NCBI GenBank assembly: GCA_023105745.1
Contig: JALGQZ010000019.1
Coordinates: 930,001-994,000 of the forward strand
DNA length: 64,000 bases
Direction: 5' to 3'
Source: Austropuccinia psidii
Taxonomy: Eukaryota; Basidiomycota; Pucciniomycetes; Pucciniales; Sphaerophragmiaceae
This document shows, piece by piece, positions 22,014 to 33,789 of this stretch; the first letter of the stretch is position 1, and the number at the start of each line of letters is the position of its first letter. The translations under genes and the position numbers were made by a program. A model generated the notes under the pieces. That model ran no database searches. It was not told the origin of the DNA and saw nothing but the letters and a program-made list of their open reading frames with translations.

Positions 22014-22408
22014 TCTTATTATTATACGAAATTATAGTAAGTTCCAAGGAATATTGGAGTGAATTTTTTTAATTCTAATTTTTACTAATTAATAATATTT
22101 AGCTCAATAAGAATAATATTAGGTAAAACTAATATAAGATCGTGTGAATTGAGTACTAATTCTAATCTCCCCTATAGTGAGATTAGCGTACCTATTCAAA
22201 AAAATAATATTTATATATATTAGTAAAATTTAGTAAAAACTAAAATTAAAAATTATTAAGGGAAAGATCTCCCCTGAAGAGAGATCTGTTCGCGTTGAAC
22301 TTGTTATTTATGTAGTAAATGATGTGATATTAATATTTATTTTAATGTATCATTATATCAGGTTTTTTTCTTGTATTTTATTGACTTAATACAACATTAT
22401 GCATTATA
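22014..22408 (-). repeat. Copia 5' LTR
   Basis: Partner of 17589-17979. Just inside the element on -, TTATGGGCTGCC could be a worn initiator-tRNA primer site, but I would not rely on it. Confidence 0.78.
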
Positions 22409-23466
22409 AAACTGCATACCCCCTTTTTAAATTCAACTTCTTATTTTTGTAAATGCAATCTGGGGTTTCAGAAGGAAAAATATTCAAAATATTAATTTAT
22501 TAGCACAATACCTCATCAATATTTCTACCACTTCTCATGCCTGACCAAACCAATGGCTCGCTCAATATCAACTAAATCTTGATGGCCTACAATAACCCAT
22601 TTTCTTACAATAAATTAATTGGCTCTGTTGACACCAGTGAGGGTAAAAAATAGAACTTACTGTGGAAAAACTTTCCAGTGGACAGGATATGCACAGACAT
22701 ACCTTATTGGTAATCTTCCAATGATTCAGCCATGAACTTCATGTGTATTGGAATCCTACGTTTATACCCCTACTATCCCTCCCCACTCATAAATCTCATT
22801 GATATGTATAATGAATTAACTCTCCCAATATTCCACAGAAAAAGTATTATCACAATTCTTACCATGTAAACAAAAGGGCCTTTGGTCCTGTCCTAATTCA
22901 GAACAAAATCTCCAACGCAGTGCCTCTCCCCCATGCAAACCAGGAACTCGCAATACCACTCTTAGTACTTGTTTCCATTGAATATCCCGAAGCTCGAGGT
23001 GAATCAAAAGTGCAATTATGACGTCAGAGCTCAATTTTGATAATGTGTTTCTGAACTTGAGCAGTAGCAACCCATCCATCATCAGCCATCAAAGGGGTAA
23101 TTGTGACAACGAACTATGTCTAGACAGCATGAGAAATTTGTTATTCGAAATTTAAAAATATAGCATAGCTGAGAAGACCCCTGAGAAAAACTTTCGCTCT
23201 CCGTTTGATAATTATCACACTGTATGCTCAAATTTAGACTTTCAAATTCATTGTTTTTTCATTTGGTTGTGATATAAATATCAAGGATTATTTATTTAAA
23301 ACACTATCTAACAGTTACTATCATAAAAGGGGCAATGGGACTCCACAATAAAAGAAAAAATATTTTTCTACAAGGGTAATAACTGTAGTTCTCATATTAA
23401 TATCTCATATTGTAATTCATCCAATCTAAAAAAGCATTTCAATGGATGAAAAGTTTGATATAACGC
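22409..23466. other. Unassigned region between copia element and hAT relic C
   Basis: Bases 22620-23100 are less AT-rich and show open segments on both strands (on -, 23082-22816 with VLRVVLRVPGLHGGEALRW; also on -, ADDGWVATAQVQKHIIKIE). No motif I can name. It may be debris of a further retroelement. Confidence 0.3.
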
Positions 23467-26400
23467 TTGCGCTCTGCAATTTATGGCTTAAGTGGATCTA
23501 ACGCATACCAACCTCATGCTAGCTCAAAACCAAGAAAAAATTGTTTTAGGCTTGATCAAGTAGAGATTACCGTTAAATGTGTTTCAATATGGAATGTTTC
23601 AAGAATTTTCATGCAAAATTTCCCTTTGCAAGAGAGTGGCCATGTTGGCAAATCAATAATACTACAAAGCAAAAGAAAACTCTTGGGAAATTCAAGCCAA
23701 TTTCGTTGTGGAAAAATTCTCTTTACTACCATTGAGTGTTGGACTACAAATGAACGTAGAAAATCTTACCTGACAATAGTGGTCCAATGGGTGCACTTAA
23801 GAACTTTAGATTTTCAATTTTGGCTGTTAGCTTGTGAGTCAATTTCTTGTTGTCAAACCAGAGAGGATATGACCAAGGTGTTTCGTGATTGTCTCCAAGA
23901 ACACTCCCTAATACCACAGCTGTACTCAATAACAGGAGATAATGAAAGCAATAATATCAAGATAGGAAATTGTCTCCAACAAAAGCTTGCACAGGCTGGG
24001 GTGACTTGGCCACGCAAGGAAAAAATTCAGCATATGTGCTTTCCATGTACTGTGTTTGGAGGCCAAATCCTTCTTCGCTAATATTAATGAACCTCGACTT
24101 CAGTATCACCAGAGTTTTGAATGAGTTTCCAAATATCCAAACTCACTACAGGATCAAGATGAGGAAGTCATTGTACAAGATTCTGAAAGTAAACCTTAGC
24201 ATTGCTTACAATGATTTATGTGAGGTTTTAGCTCAATGATTAATTGCTCTGTGTAGATTTAATCTCCAAATTCATCCAGGTTCTCAATTTCTCACATGGC
24301 TGTAATAATGTTCTGAATGAATTATTCATTGAGACTCAGCAACAAGGCATTGAAAACATGTTCCAAAAGGTCCACGATGGTAATGTCAATTTCTCACAAG
24401 GAAAATCAACTAAAAAGCTTTCCTTGAGCCATAAAACTTCTCATAATGTCGTACATTTCTTGAGAGAGTTATGATCTCATATATGGAGCTCACCAAAACA
24501 ACTGGATATTTTCAAAAGAATATGGGATCATACAGAAGACCCCAAGCTCCTCCAACTTAGCATACTGACTAAGCTATGAACTCACTTTCTCCATTAAATA
24601 AAAAAATTACACATGCTTAAGAATTCAATGATTTTGTACACACAAACTCCTGAGTTTACTATCCAGCTATTATCCAAGAAAGCTTGGGGAGCCATGGAAT
24701 ATCACCAGGGAATTTTCCGTGTGACTGGCTGGAAAGTAATATCCTATGCCTCAAAAACACCTTGAAAATTTCTTATTAGCTCCTGAGGTTTGGAACATAA
24801 GTCTCTATTATATAACTGAAATATGAATATTTTATGACAAAGAGATTCTTCTGAAGCTAAATGATAGTGAGTTTGACACTAATACAAATTAGGTTTAATA
24901 GAAAAGTTTGAAATTTGTGGAATTTAAATGATGGAAAAATTGAAATAAGAATTCTTTTGAAGGTCTTTGATTATTTTTAGGGCTTAAATTATTTGTGTTC
25001 TTGATCAATTGTAAATAGTGAGCCCCCTAAGATAAGTGCTTCCATATATTTCTGTCAAGATAATTCTGCATTTGAAAGATATTCAGGACCCAAAAATCCA
25101 TTTTAGGGCACATTTGGCCCTTTTATGGAACTTTCACTGGGTTTCCATGGTTAAGCCCCTAAAAGAAGCCTCCTCTCCATATAGTTTGTTTTCATTCCAT
25201 TTTCCAGGTCTCAACATAATGAGTTTTTGCAAACACCAAACATTTGCAAGTAATGTTTTCTCTGTAAGTAATCTTACGAAGTAGGCACTTCCATTGCTCA
25301 AACTGAGCTGGCGATTATATAAAAGAAGAGACTTCGAATGATAAGTATTCAAATAAATTATAGATTCAAAATATTTTGACTGTATCAAATTATTTCATAT
25401 TTTTTATAAATGTTTATTCTCAAAACCTCTATAAATGAACTTTATAGTTTCCTAATCAGAATGAAGAAATATTCTGACAAATTGAAGGCATTTGTTTGTG
25501 AATAAAATATTTCAGGATCATGTCACATTTCAAAGTGATTTAAAATATTTGATTAAATTAATTCCTTTTTAAGTGATCTAAGGTGCACTTGATGAATAAT
25601 CATATTGTATAACCTCATGCACTACACCCTTTCTGGTGATCTATGAAAATACATTTCAACTTATTGCTGAAACATCAAAAATGAATTTATAGAAGGAAAA
25701 TTTGAAAATAACTTTCTCACTTATTTTTTTGGAACATTAATAGAACTAAAAGAGTATATTATAGGATCAATGAAAGCAAAAAAATATCACTGTCTGGACA
25801 GTCAGACAAAACATTTCCTGGTGAATATATTGAGCCAATACTACAGCCTCACAATGATTCATGTGGAGAATTATGAAGCAACCATTCAACAAAGCATTGA
25901 GTTCGCCCGTATTATCATTCACTATTCTCCAAGCTTAACCAATGGGCCACCAAAACCAATCCTAGTTGGTCCACTGCATTAATTTCTGCATCCAAAAAAT
26001 TGAGCAAGTACATTGATTACAAGAACAACGAGTCATTAATAGCTTGCATATTGGATCCAGAGTATGGAAAAACAATGCTCTTGTAATTGTGGGTTCCAAA
26101 AAATCAATACAATGATGCGATCAATGCTCTCTTCAGTGAGTATTACTACAATTTTGACTTAATAACCAAGGATAAAGATAAAAAAAACGTATCCTCAACC
26201 CTTTCAAGCCCCAAAAAGAAAAAATTCAAAACCAATACCTCTTAGAGTATCCTCCATCGGTATTTCAAACTCCCTATTGACAAATTCAAATCTAAATTAT
26301 TTTCCATCAGGAAAAGCAATAAGACACCTGGATATCTTGGTAAAAAATGGCCTATTGCGCCCAATGAGGACATAGTAAAGAGCTGGAAGGTGAGTACTAC

Positions 26401-26823
26401 CCTCATATGTCCAATAATAATTACGAAGGCATGAGGCTCATTACACAAAATCACCCCATGAAGCTTATTTAGAGACAGATCAATTCCGGGAATCTCCCCA
26501 TTCTAAGATCCATAGCGATCTGGTACTTATTGATACCAGCATCATCAGCTTATGTAGAAAAAATGTTCTCACATAGTAGTAAAATCACAATTCCAATGAG
26601 GGTTTCACTGAGTCCTAAGAAAATCTTGAATTTGAAATGCCTTAACGAGTGGGAGTTCCATAACAACAAGCCAATTGAAGACTTATGATTCACGAATCAC
26701 TCTTATTGTTTGGTAAAGGGTGATCCAAATGTATATCATGAGCTAAATGTTTTTGTGTCTGCAAAAAAGAATTATGAAAGGGCTTTTAACCATTATAGGA
26801 GTATACAAGTAATTAAAGAAATC
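23467..26823 (+). pseudogene. hAT-superfamily transposase relic C
   Basis: The longest hAT relic, on +. Open from 23467 to 24081: a basic N-terminal region with RKNCFRLDQVEITVKC, then FTTIECWTTNERRKSYLTIV and QWVH, TREDMTKVFRDCLQEHS and LYSITGDNESNN, the hAT Asp motif, intact here. Next come KLAQAGVTWPRKEKIQHMC and the CxxH-like region (frame broken near 24060), an open part at 24244-24474 with VLNELFIETQQQGIENMF, then a long decayed middle. IACILDPEYGKTML (about 26040-26080) is the LDP motif before the C-terminal domain. YLLIPASSAYVEKMFSHS and MRVSLSPKKILNLKCLNEW (about 26525-26655) are a textbook hATC dimerisation domain. A + frame continues to the TGA at 26836-26838, but the sequence after the hATC block is not family-specific. 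At 3.3 kb it is longer than usual, so an insertion in the middle (24.5-25.7 kb) is likely. Confidence 0.8.
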
Positions 26824-26839
26824 TTGAATGTTTTTTGAT

Positions 26840-27761
26840 GAGAGATTGTCCCATAAAGTTCCACCGACAAATACATTACTCGGTTTTTTATTGTTATAAG
26901 CGTATATAAGTAATGTTAGCCACTTTGAGAGATCATTTTATCATAATTTTTTCAACTGATCCCACCTCTAAGCACTAATTCTTATTGCAGTATTACAAGT
27001 CAAGGTTATGTACATCATTTCTTAACCTGGACTTAGATTCGGACTGAAATTCAGTATGGGACTAAATTCAGTTCATACTTCTATGAGTATTGTACTGAAA
27101 TTTACTCAGTGCAGTATGGTATGTACTGCACGAGTGTGACAAAGAAGTACAACTGAATATTGCAAATATACTCCAAGTCCTGCCTTGCTAGTACCCAGAG
27201 GAGTCTTAATAATTAAATTAATGCGGGCTCCAACATCCCTTCTGAGATTTACAGAATAATGTTAAAAGAGAAATAAGTTTAACTGGATTGAAAGCGTTTT
27301 GTGCAGAAATGAGACAGCTAGCCTATAATTTGGCAGAAAATAAAGCTAATGAATATCTAAACCTATCTGGAATCATATCAATTTAAAGTTTGTGGTTTTT
27401 TTTGTCAAGAAATAATTGATAATTTCAATAAGAAAAATGAAATATCCAAATCAAATTTAAATTAAAAAATTGAATAAAGCTGAAACTCAATAAAGATCTC
27501 CTGGTATTCTAAACTCCAATGATCTTTTAAATTGAACATGAGAAATTTTCCACAAGCCTAGTATGGACAAAATTCAAGAAAGAAAAATTTGATTTTTTTT
27601 TACTTGATTTGTATAATTTTTATGAAAAAAACTTGAGAAAAAAAGGTAATTATAAAAGCTGTTGTATCTCATCATCTTTGGTCCTGGCATTCCAGGAAAA
27701 ATCAACAATATCAATTCACTGGATCAATCACCACTCTTTCTAAGAAATATCAGCGGAACAT
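26840..27761. other. Spacer downstream of hAT relic C
   Basis: No gene. Bases 26990-27180 carry short related segments around GTATTACA, ATTGTACTGAA and GTATGTACTGCA and a near-perfect palindrome at 27110-27130; this could be the sub-terminal repeat region of the hAT element, but no terminal inverted repeat was proven. Confidence 0.35.
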
Positions 27762-28320
27762 TTTTATTTGTTTATTTTTTATTTATTTTTTATTTATTTT
27801 TTATTTATTTTTTATTTATTTTTTATTTATTTTTTATTTATTTTTTATTTATTTTTTATTTATTTTTTATTTATTTTTTATTTATTTTTTGTTTATTTTT
27901 TATTTATTTTTTATTTATTTTTTATTTATTTTTTATTTATTTTTTATTTATTTTTTATTTATTTTTTATTAATTTTTTATTTATTTTTTATTTATTTTTT
28001 ATTTATTTTTTATTTATTTTTTATTTATTTTTTATTTATTTTTTATTTATTTTTTATTTATTTTTTATTTATTTTTTATTTATTTTTTATTTATTTTTTA
28101 TTTATTTTTTATTTATTTTTTATTTATTTTTTATTTATTTTTTATTTATTTTTTATTTATTTTTTATTTATTTTTTATTTATTTTTTTTTTATTTTTTAT
28201 TTATTTTTTATTTATTTTTTATTTATTTTTTATTTATTTTTTATTTATTTTTTATTTATTTTTTATTTATTTTTTATTTATTTTTTATTTATTTTTTATT
28301 TATTTTTTATTTATTTTTAT
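27762..28320. repeat. 11-bp minisatellite, unit ATTTATTTTTT, about 50 copies
   Basis: Near-perfect head-to-tail array of ATTTATTTTTT. Few variants are visible: GTTTATTTTTT near 27890, ATTAATTTTTT near 27970, and one unit with the A replaced near 28183. Because 11 is not a multiple of 3, the array has no stop in the + frames and encodes a repeating 11-residue Phe/Leu/Ile/Tyr pattern; the 220- and 231-residue open frames here are products of this and are not genes. Confidence 0.97.
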
Positions 28321-28412
28321 TTAGTTTTTATCTTTTATTTTTTATTTTTTATTTTTTATTTTTTATTTTTTATTTTTTATTTTTTATTTTTTATTTTTTA
28401 TTTTTTATTTTT
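28321..28412. repeat. 7-bp repeat, unit TTTTTTA
   Basis: The 11-bp array passes through a short irregular junction (TTTTTATTTAGTTTTTATC) into about a dozen copies of TTTTTTA. The 7-mer equals the 11-mer minus TTTA, so it may have arisen by loss of one sub-unit. Confidence 0.9.
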
Positions 28413-30714
28413 TGTCTTTTATTTTTCATTTTTCAGTTTTCATTTTTTTCTTTATTTATTTAATCTAATCTAATAAGACTTTTTATGAGTGTCTTTTTTG
28501 TTTTTTTTCTCATTAAAGTTGATTTCAAAATCAAAAATAAAAAAAAATCAATAAACCATTATTTTGGAAAGAATTTTTTCTTAATAATCAAAATATAATT
28601 AAATCAAAACACAAGAAAGTAAAAAAAGAAAAATAAATAACTAATGAAGTTAAATTATAAAAAATTCAAAGAAAATTTGAAATAATAAAAATTATCATTA
28701 TCATTATTTTTTTCAATTAAGACATTGATTTGATAAAAAAAGGAATCAATTAATATAAACAAATCCAATAAAATAGAATTTTAATATTAAGAATCTTTTT
28801 TTTAGATGAGTTAAATTCAAGATAATTATTTCAAAAAATTTGATTTTTTTTGATTCTTTTTATCTATAGATAAAGAGGTTTTTTATTCATAAATATTGAT
28901 ACATCATAATAATCCTCCTCAGATAATATCTTAATTAAATATTAAATGCTATTAAACTAAATTGTAGTACGTTTTGTTTTGTTAAAAAGAATTTCCTTGT
29001 TGTATTTCATTCTTTTTGTACCTAGAATTCTCTTAAATCCTAAAGAAAATCTGTTTTTTTATTCTCAAAAAAAGGTTAGGAAATAAAAATCAGAATAATC
29101 TATCTTATCTCTTATTGGTTTAACTTTTACAGATCATTTAATTTCAAGTGGCTTTTTTCCTTATATCTTTCATTTCTAGTAAGATCTTTAATATGTGTGC
29201 TTTTTTTGGTAAAAATATTTTTGTATTATTAAATGTAAAGATATATTGAGATTGAAATTTGGTTCTGAGCTTATGTACCAATTTGATTCATTAATTTCAC
29301 TTAACTAATAAAACTATTTGAATTTTTCATTGAATGATGAAATATTCTTTCAAAACTTTCAGACTGAAAAGTGTGTGGAAAGAAGTTGATATATGTGATT
29401 GATAGCTCTGGAGCGATTTTTCACAGAAGGTTGAGTTTGTTTTTTTAGTTTCTGTCAAGGGATATTCAAGAAATTCATACCATAATTTGAATATCTATGA
29501 ATATTTCTTTTTGCTATAGTTTAGAGCCTTTGGGGAAACTACATGATTTTTTCTTTTGAATTAAATACCAAAAATCAAAAAATGTCAAAAATTTTATTCG
29601 GATGATAATTTGATTTAAATGCTAATCTTGATTGTCAAATTTGAGTCATTTTATAGGGATCTACTTGAATTTTTTTTCTTCTTTTTCTTATAAAAAAGAA
29701 AATAAAAAGTTTTTTAAATAATAATATTTGTTTAATATAAAGAATGTTGTTTTTTTGTTGAAAAAAAAAGAAAATGTGTAGGTAGCTCTTAAAAATATTG
29801 GAAGTTGCTAAATAAAACTTGAATTATTATTATTTTATTGAAGCTTGAAAATAACAGATTTTAAATGTCTTTCACTTATTTGAAGTTAATTTAACATCAT
29901 GGATTTTGATTTTTAGGGTTCTAGATCTAGAATCAAAGAATTAATAATTAAATTCTAATGTAAAGAATCATTATACATCTATCTGAACTTTCTGATAGCA
30001 ATACTCTTTAAAGAATCTTTATAAATATAATCAAGATCTTTAAATAAGTTTAATTTTAGTATTATAAGAAACTAAAAAAATATCATTTATTTAACACTTA
30101 AAACTTTAAAAAAATAATTTAATAATTGAAATTCAAAAACTATAAAAGAATTAAGTTCATCAAAGAAAAGGATGAACATTCTTCTTCTTTTCTATCAAAT
30201 AATTCATTTACCAGATATATATGTATATATATCATTTCTATTCAAAATATGTTTAAATAAATAAATAAATTTTATGATAGATATTTTTATTTATTTAATT
30301 TTTTTTTTCAATTGTTTCATTTAATTTTTTTTTGATTTTAAGGTTATTGAATCCTTTTTTTTGAAGATCAATTTAACATCAAAATGAAACTTCAATAAAT
30401 ATGTATATATATATATATCAATATTTTTTCAAAAAAATATAAATTTTTATAAAATTAAGGATTAAAAAGACAAGAAATATATATAATTAATACATTTATT
30501 AAAATTATTAAAACTATTCTTATTTTTTCCTATACACTTAATAAAAAAAAGGAAATATTTTCAAGTTTTTTTATATTATCAACCAAAAAGAATTAAAGTT
30601 GAAATTTTTGAAAAAATAATGTTTTTGATTAGTTTTCAAAAAAAAACTATTATAGGCCATATAAATAGTAGAGTAAGAAGAAGAAGAAAAAGCAAAATGT
30701 TTTGCTCATTTTTT
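28413..30714. other. AT-rich desert
   Basis: About 2.2 kb, mostly A/T, with long homopolymer runs and (TA)n patches (30220-30240, 30400-30420). By eye only about three CpG dinucleotides occur. No coding signal. It could be highly decayed repeat or a structural AT-rich domain. Confidence 0.5.
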
Positions 30715-31160
30715 TCAAAAATTCAAGAATATTATTATCAGGTAGTGTAAAATATCAGAACTACCAAGTTTAAAATCTTTATTTCTTTCATCAAATATTG
30801 CATATACTTTCTGGCAACTTGGAAATCCAACACAATCAAAGGTTTGGTATCTTAAACATCCAAAAAACAATATCTTTTTGGGACAAATCCTGATTTTTGA
30901 GCACTGCAAATAATCTATACATATTTCTTCATCTCTCATTAATTATTTTCAAACCTTGTCAAGTGCATCTTTTTGCATTGTAAGTCATCCAATTACATAA
31001 TATCACATGCACTTCAAAATTTTATATTAATGAATTAGTGAAAATAATCATCCAATCCTTAAGAGAATTATTTTCACTTAAATTATTATTCCACTTTCGC
31101 CAAAAAAAATCCACTAAAATACCATTATTTCAAGAAATCACTGAATTTTAGTATTTAGAT
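30715..31160 (-). pseudogene. Possible SANT-like partner fragment
   Basis: On -, an open stretch (30939-30715) reads CVGFPSCQKVYAIFDERNKD, which resembles the CPCFNQMVAIFDNKKN block of the partner proteins elsewhere in the window. Further upstream on - (about 31310-31220), IYKLVDELFGA and NIFAYLNGANLI are coding-like but unassigned. The pieces are short and the link is tentative. If right, it would be the partner of the transposase relic just downstream on +. Confidence 0.3.
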
Positions 31161-31419
31161 TTGATCTCCACTTATTTTGATTTTTGTCTCAAAATTCACA
31201 TATAAGATTTGCACCATTCAAGTATGCAAAGATATTTCAGGCCCCAAACAATTCATCCACCAGCTTATATATATACCCCAGTGGATTCTGTCAGCTTGAC
31301 AAGTCACACCTTCAGACTTCTATGCCAAAATACTCATCAATTCTTGTCAGAAATTATTCTTCATGATTAAAGATGACAAATTGTTTCAGGCTGAATAAAT
31401 ATAAAAACACAGAGAATCA

Positions 31420-32030
31420 GTTACACAAATGGAAGTGGCCTTATCCCACTCAGGCTCAAATTGAAATGGTGTAGGATTATGAAATTTAGGAAAGCTTTTT
31501 GGATTTAGCAATAGGGAAATTTTGCTATATACTCAAGATATTATAAGTGGTTTCTCAAAGCTTAATAATTATTATATAAATTATCCAATATTCCAAAATA
31601 AAAGGTAAAGCTCACAGGTTATGAAATATGAATGAACTTCTGGCTTTATTGAGTTTATTGATGGAAGTCTCTCACCATTTTCTCAGAAACCGCCAGAAGA
31701 TTGATAGGCCTAGTCATATATAAACAAAAGGTTTGTTTTGCTGGTTCCTTGGTCTGTTATTAAGTAATCAAAAGGGAATTTCAAACTTTCAATTTTCATT
31801 CAATTAGTTTGTGACACAAACAATAATTTCATTGAGCTTCATGTTGGTTGTACTGAATTACTTCATGACTCAAGTTTTATCATCATATGAAAATTTCTAA
31901 TACCCCTACAGAACTTTATATGAGGGATAAGTATCTTCCTTCTGCCTTAAAACCCACCATGTTGCAAGGGATTGAACCAGAAAAAATGTTTTCTGACTTC
32001 CATTTTTAAGATAATGGAAACATGAGCTTC
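31420..32030 (+). pseudogene. PIF/Harbinger DDE transposase relic 3
   Basis: A transposase of a different Harbinger subfamily from relics 1 and 2. A trace of the linker (WKWPYPTQAQIEM, about 31430-31470) is followed, after 160 decayed bases, by EFIDGSLSPFSQKP with the first Asp intact (GAT at 31660-31662). Then come CDTNNNFIELHVGC and ELLHDS with the second Asp (GAC at 31867-31869), a frame change to FYHHMKISNTPTELYMR, and DKYLPSALKPTM, where the family has LADSA, so the third Asp is gone. The Glu block was not found. Truncated at its 3' side. Confidence 0.65.
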
Positions 32031-32639
32031 TTTTTGAAAATATCAAGTGTAGATATTCAGAATTAAAAATGAATGAAAAACTCTTTTGATTATATTTTTT
32101 TTTTACATTTAAAAATATGTAGAAAAAAATAATCATTAGGGAGTGTCAAATATAAGAAATTCAAAGTCAAAAATATTATTATTTCACAATAAAAGCCTGA
32201 ATTTAATTTTTGCGATTTTTGGAAAACACACACATCCAGATGTGTGTGTTTTGAAAGGTCCAAAAACCCATACTTTTGATGAAAATCCTATATTTAAAAG
32301 CCTCAAATACCACCCACAAAACTAAAATTAATGTATTTTTCAATCACACGTCTCACTAAATGAACTTACCTCTGCATAAATAGCTCTGATATGTATTTGA
32401 AGTCACAATTACTTCCAAGATCCTTTTACCTAAAAGTCAAAATACTATTTAAAATTGTCAATATTCCTCAATTTATCAAAATAATAAAGGATAAATTTAC
32501 TTCAATAACTTAAGCCATTTGACTCTTAATCTGATACCTATTTAGAACCCACATATCAGTTTTTCATTGCCTAAGAAAAAATTGGTACCTTAGACCCCAA
32601 GAGAAGGATCTTTTGAATTATACATCTACTTCACAGGAT
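32031..32639. other. Spacer between Harbinger relics 3 and 4
   Basis: No assigned gene. One open stretch on + (32143-32325) includes a long perfect CA/TG inverted repeat at 32223-32252. Confidence 0.4.
32223..32252. repeat. Perfect 14-bp inverted repeat with 2-bp spacer (CA/TG)
   Basis: AAAACACACACATC, then CA, then GATGTGTGTGTTTT: 14 perfect pairs. Alternating CA/TG could adopt Z-form or cruciform DNA; as RNA it would be a tight hairpin. Confidence 0.9.
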
Positions 32640-33690
32640 TTGGTCAGTTTATCAAGTCACAGATTCAAACAGCTTTTCCATGGTTCTAAGGAATAATTTG
32701 AAAGTTTCTTTTAATGATGCAAGATGATGAGGTCCTTCAGAATGTCTCCCAATATGAACAGAGAGATTTTTCCATAAAATAAAAAGTGAAATTATCCAAA
32801 TTAGGGTTAAATGGAAATGGGGATACATTGGGGAAGCTAGGAATGCTATTTGGAGTAATTGATGGGCCATTATATTGTAGAATAAGCATATAATCAAGGT
32901 CTTGATGAAATATGAGAGATATTATATCTTCTTGCCAAATATTAAAAAATTGAAGGAAAAATAAGAGCTTATGCAAGCAAAAGGATTTCCTGGCTGTGTT
33001 GGTTTAATAACTGGCAGTCTAATCCCCTTGTCTCAAAGGCCTTCAAGAGATGGGGAGGCAAATTTTGACAAAAAGAAAAGGCATTTCTGTTAATTGATAT
33101 GAGGTTGAATTTATACTAATAGGAGAAAAATATAGATATTCAATTTTGATTAAATTATTGTGTGACATCAATAAGGATTTTGTGGCACTTCATGTTGGAT
33201 GTGCAGGCTTGCTCCATTAATATAATTTATATAAAAAGATGACAATATTCAAAACATCAGAGAATTTTTATTCAAGGTATAAGGATATTCTGGCTTATTT
33301 GACATATGAAAGTTCAAAATTGGTTGTACCAGAATAAAAGGGAGAAATTTACTAGTAGCAATAAAATCAAACATTCAATTTGTTTTTGGCTAGATCATGC
33401 AATTGTGGTGTTGAAAAGGGGGTGGGAGTTGTTGAGGAAAATGGGAAGACAAATTGTTGATAAGAATGGGGTGAAATACCTTGTAAAATGGGTGGTGACA
33501 TGTGCTATTTTACACAATCTCTTGGCATAATTTGGTGCTCAATGGATTCATTTGTATGAAGACAATTATCCACTAAAATTGAAATACTTGGCAGATCAAG
33601 GAAATTTAACCGCCATGATACTATGCAGGAAATAATTAAGCCTTATGCATTTAATGAGCTTAATAATAGATGAGAATACCATTTTGTATC
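32640..33690 (+). pseudogene. PIF/Harbinger DDE transposase relic 4
   Basis: Another Harbinger transposase, closer to relic 3 than to 1 and 2. Traces of the N-terminal region: LGLNGNGDTLGKLGMLFGVI (about 32805-32860), then VLMKYERYYIFLPNIKKL. The catalytic blocks are recognisable but every acid is changed. GLITGSLIPLSQRPSRDGEA has Thr for the first Asp (33010-33012). DINKDFVALHVGCAGLLH is followed by a stop (33218-33220) where the second Asp belongs. ILAYLTYE has Tyr for the third (33296-33298). LDHAIVVLKRGW appears where NEHxIGxLKGRW is normal. The open stretch 33306-33530 ends with WVVTCAILHNLLA, the usual C-terminal motif. No intron at the position used in relics 1 and 2. Long decayed. Confidence 0.78.
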
Positions 33691-33789
33691 TGTGATTGAT
33701 GTTTTGCACATTCATAGCAGCAATCCCATCAAAATATAAGTGCAAGAAGTACCAAGGATTAAAAATATTTACAACTTTCTTTTTTTGAA

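Larger units (their letters stand above)
17589..22408 (-). mobile_element. Ty1/copia LTR retrotransposon, decayed but with both LTRs
   Basis: A 4.8-kb copia-type element reading on -: two related LTRs (about 17589-17979 and 22014-22408) flank a 4.0-kb internal region coding, in - order, for gag, zinc knuckle, protease, integrase, reverse transcriptase and RNase H. Integrase before reverse transcriptase is the copia order. The two LTRs differ at many sites and by indels, so the insertion is old. Edges are approximate because TG/CA ends and a target duplication could not be fixed by eye. Confidence 0.85.

Noticed and set aside
27662..28463. Two overlapping open frames of 220 and 231 codons, the longest in the window
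   Set aside because: They are the 11-bp and 7-bp repeats read as codons (Phe/Leu/Ile/Tyr only). Both frames are open because the unit length is not a multiple of three.
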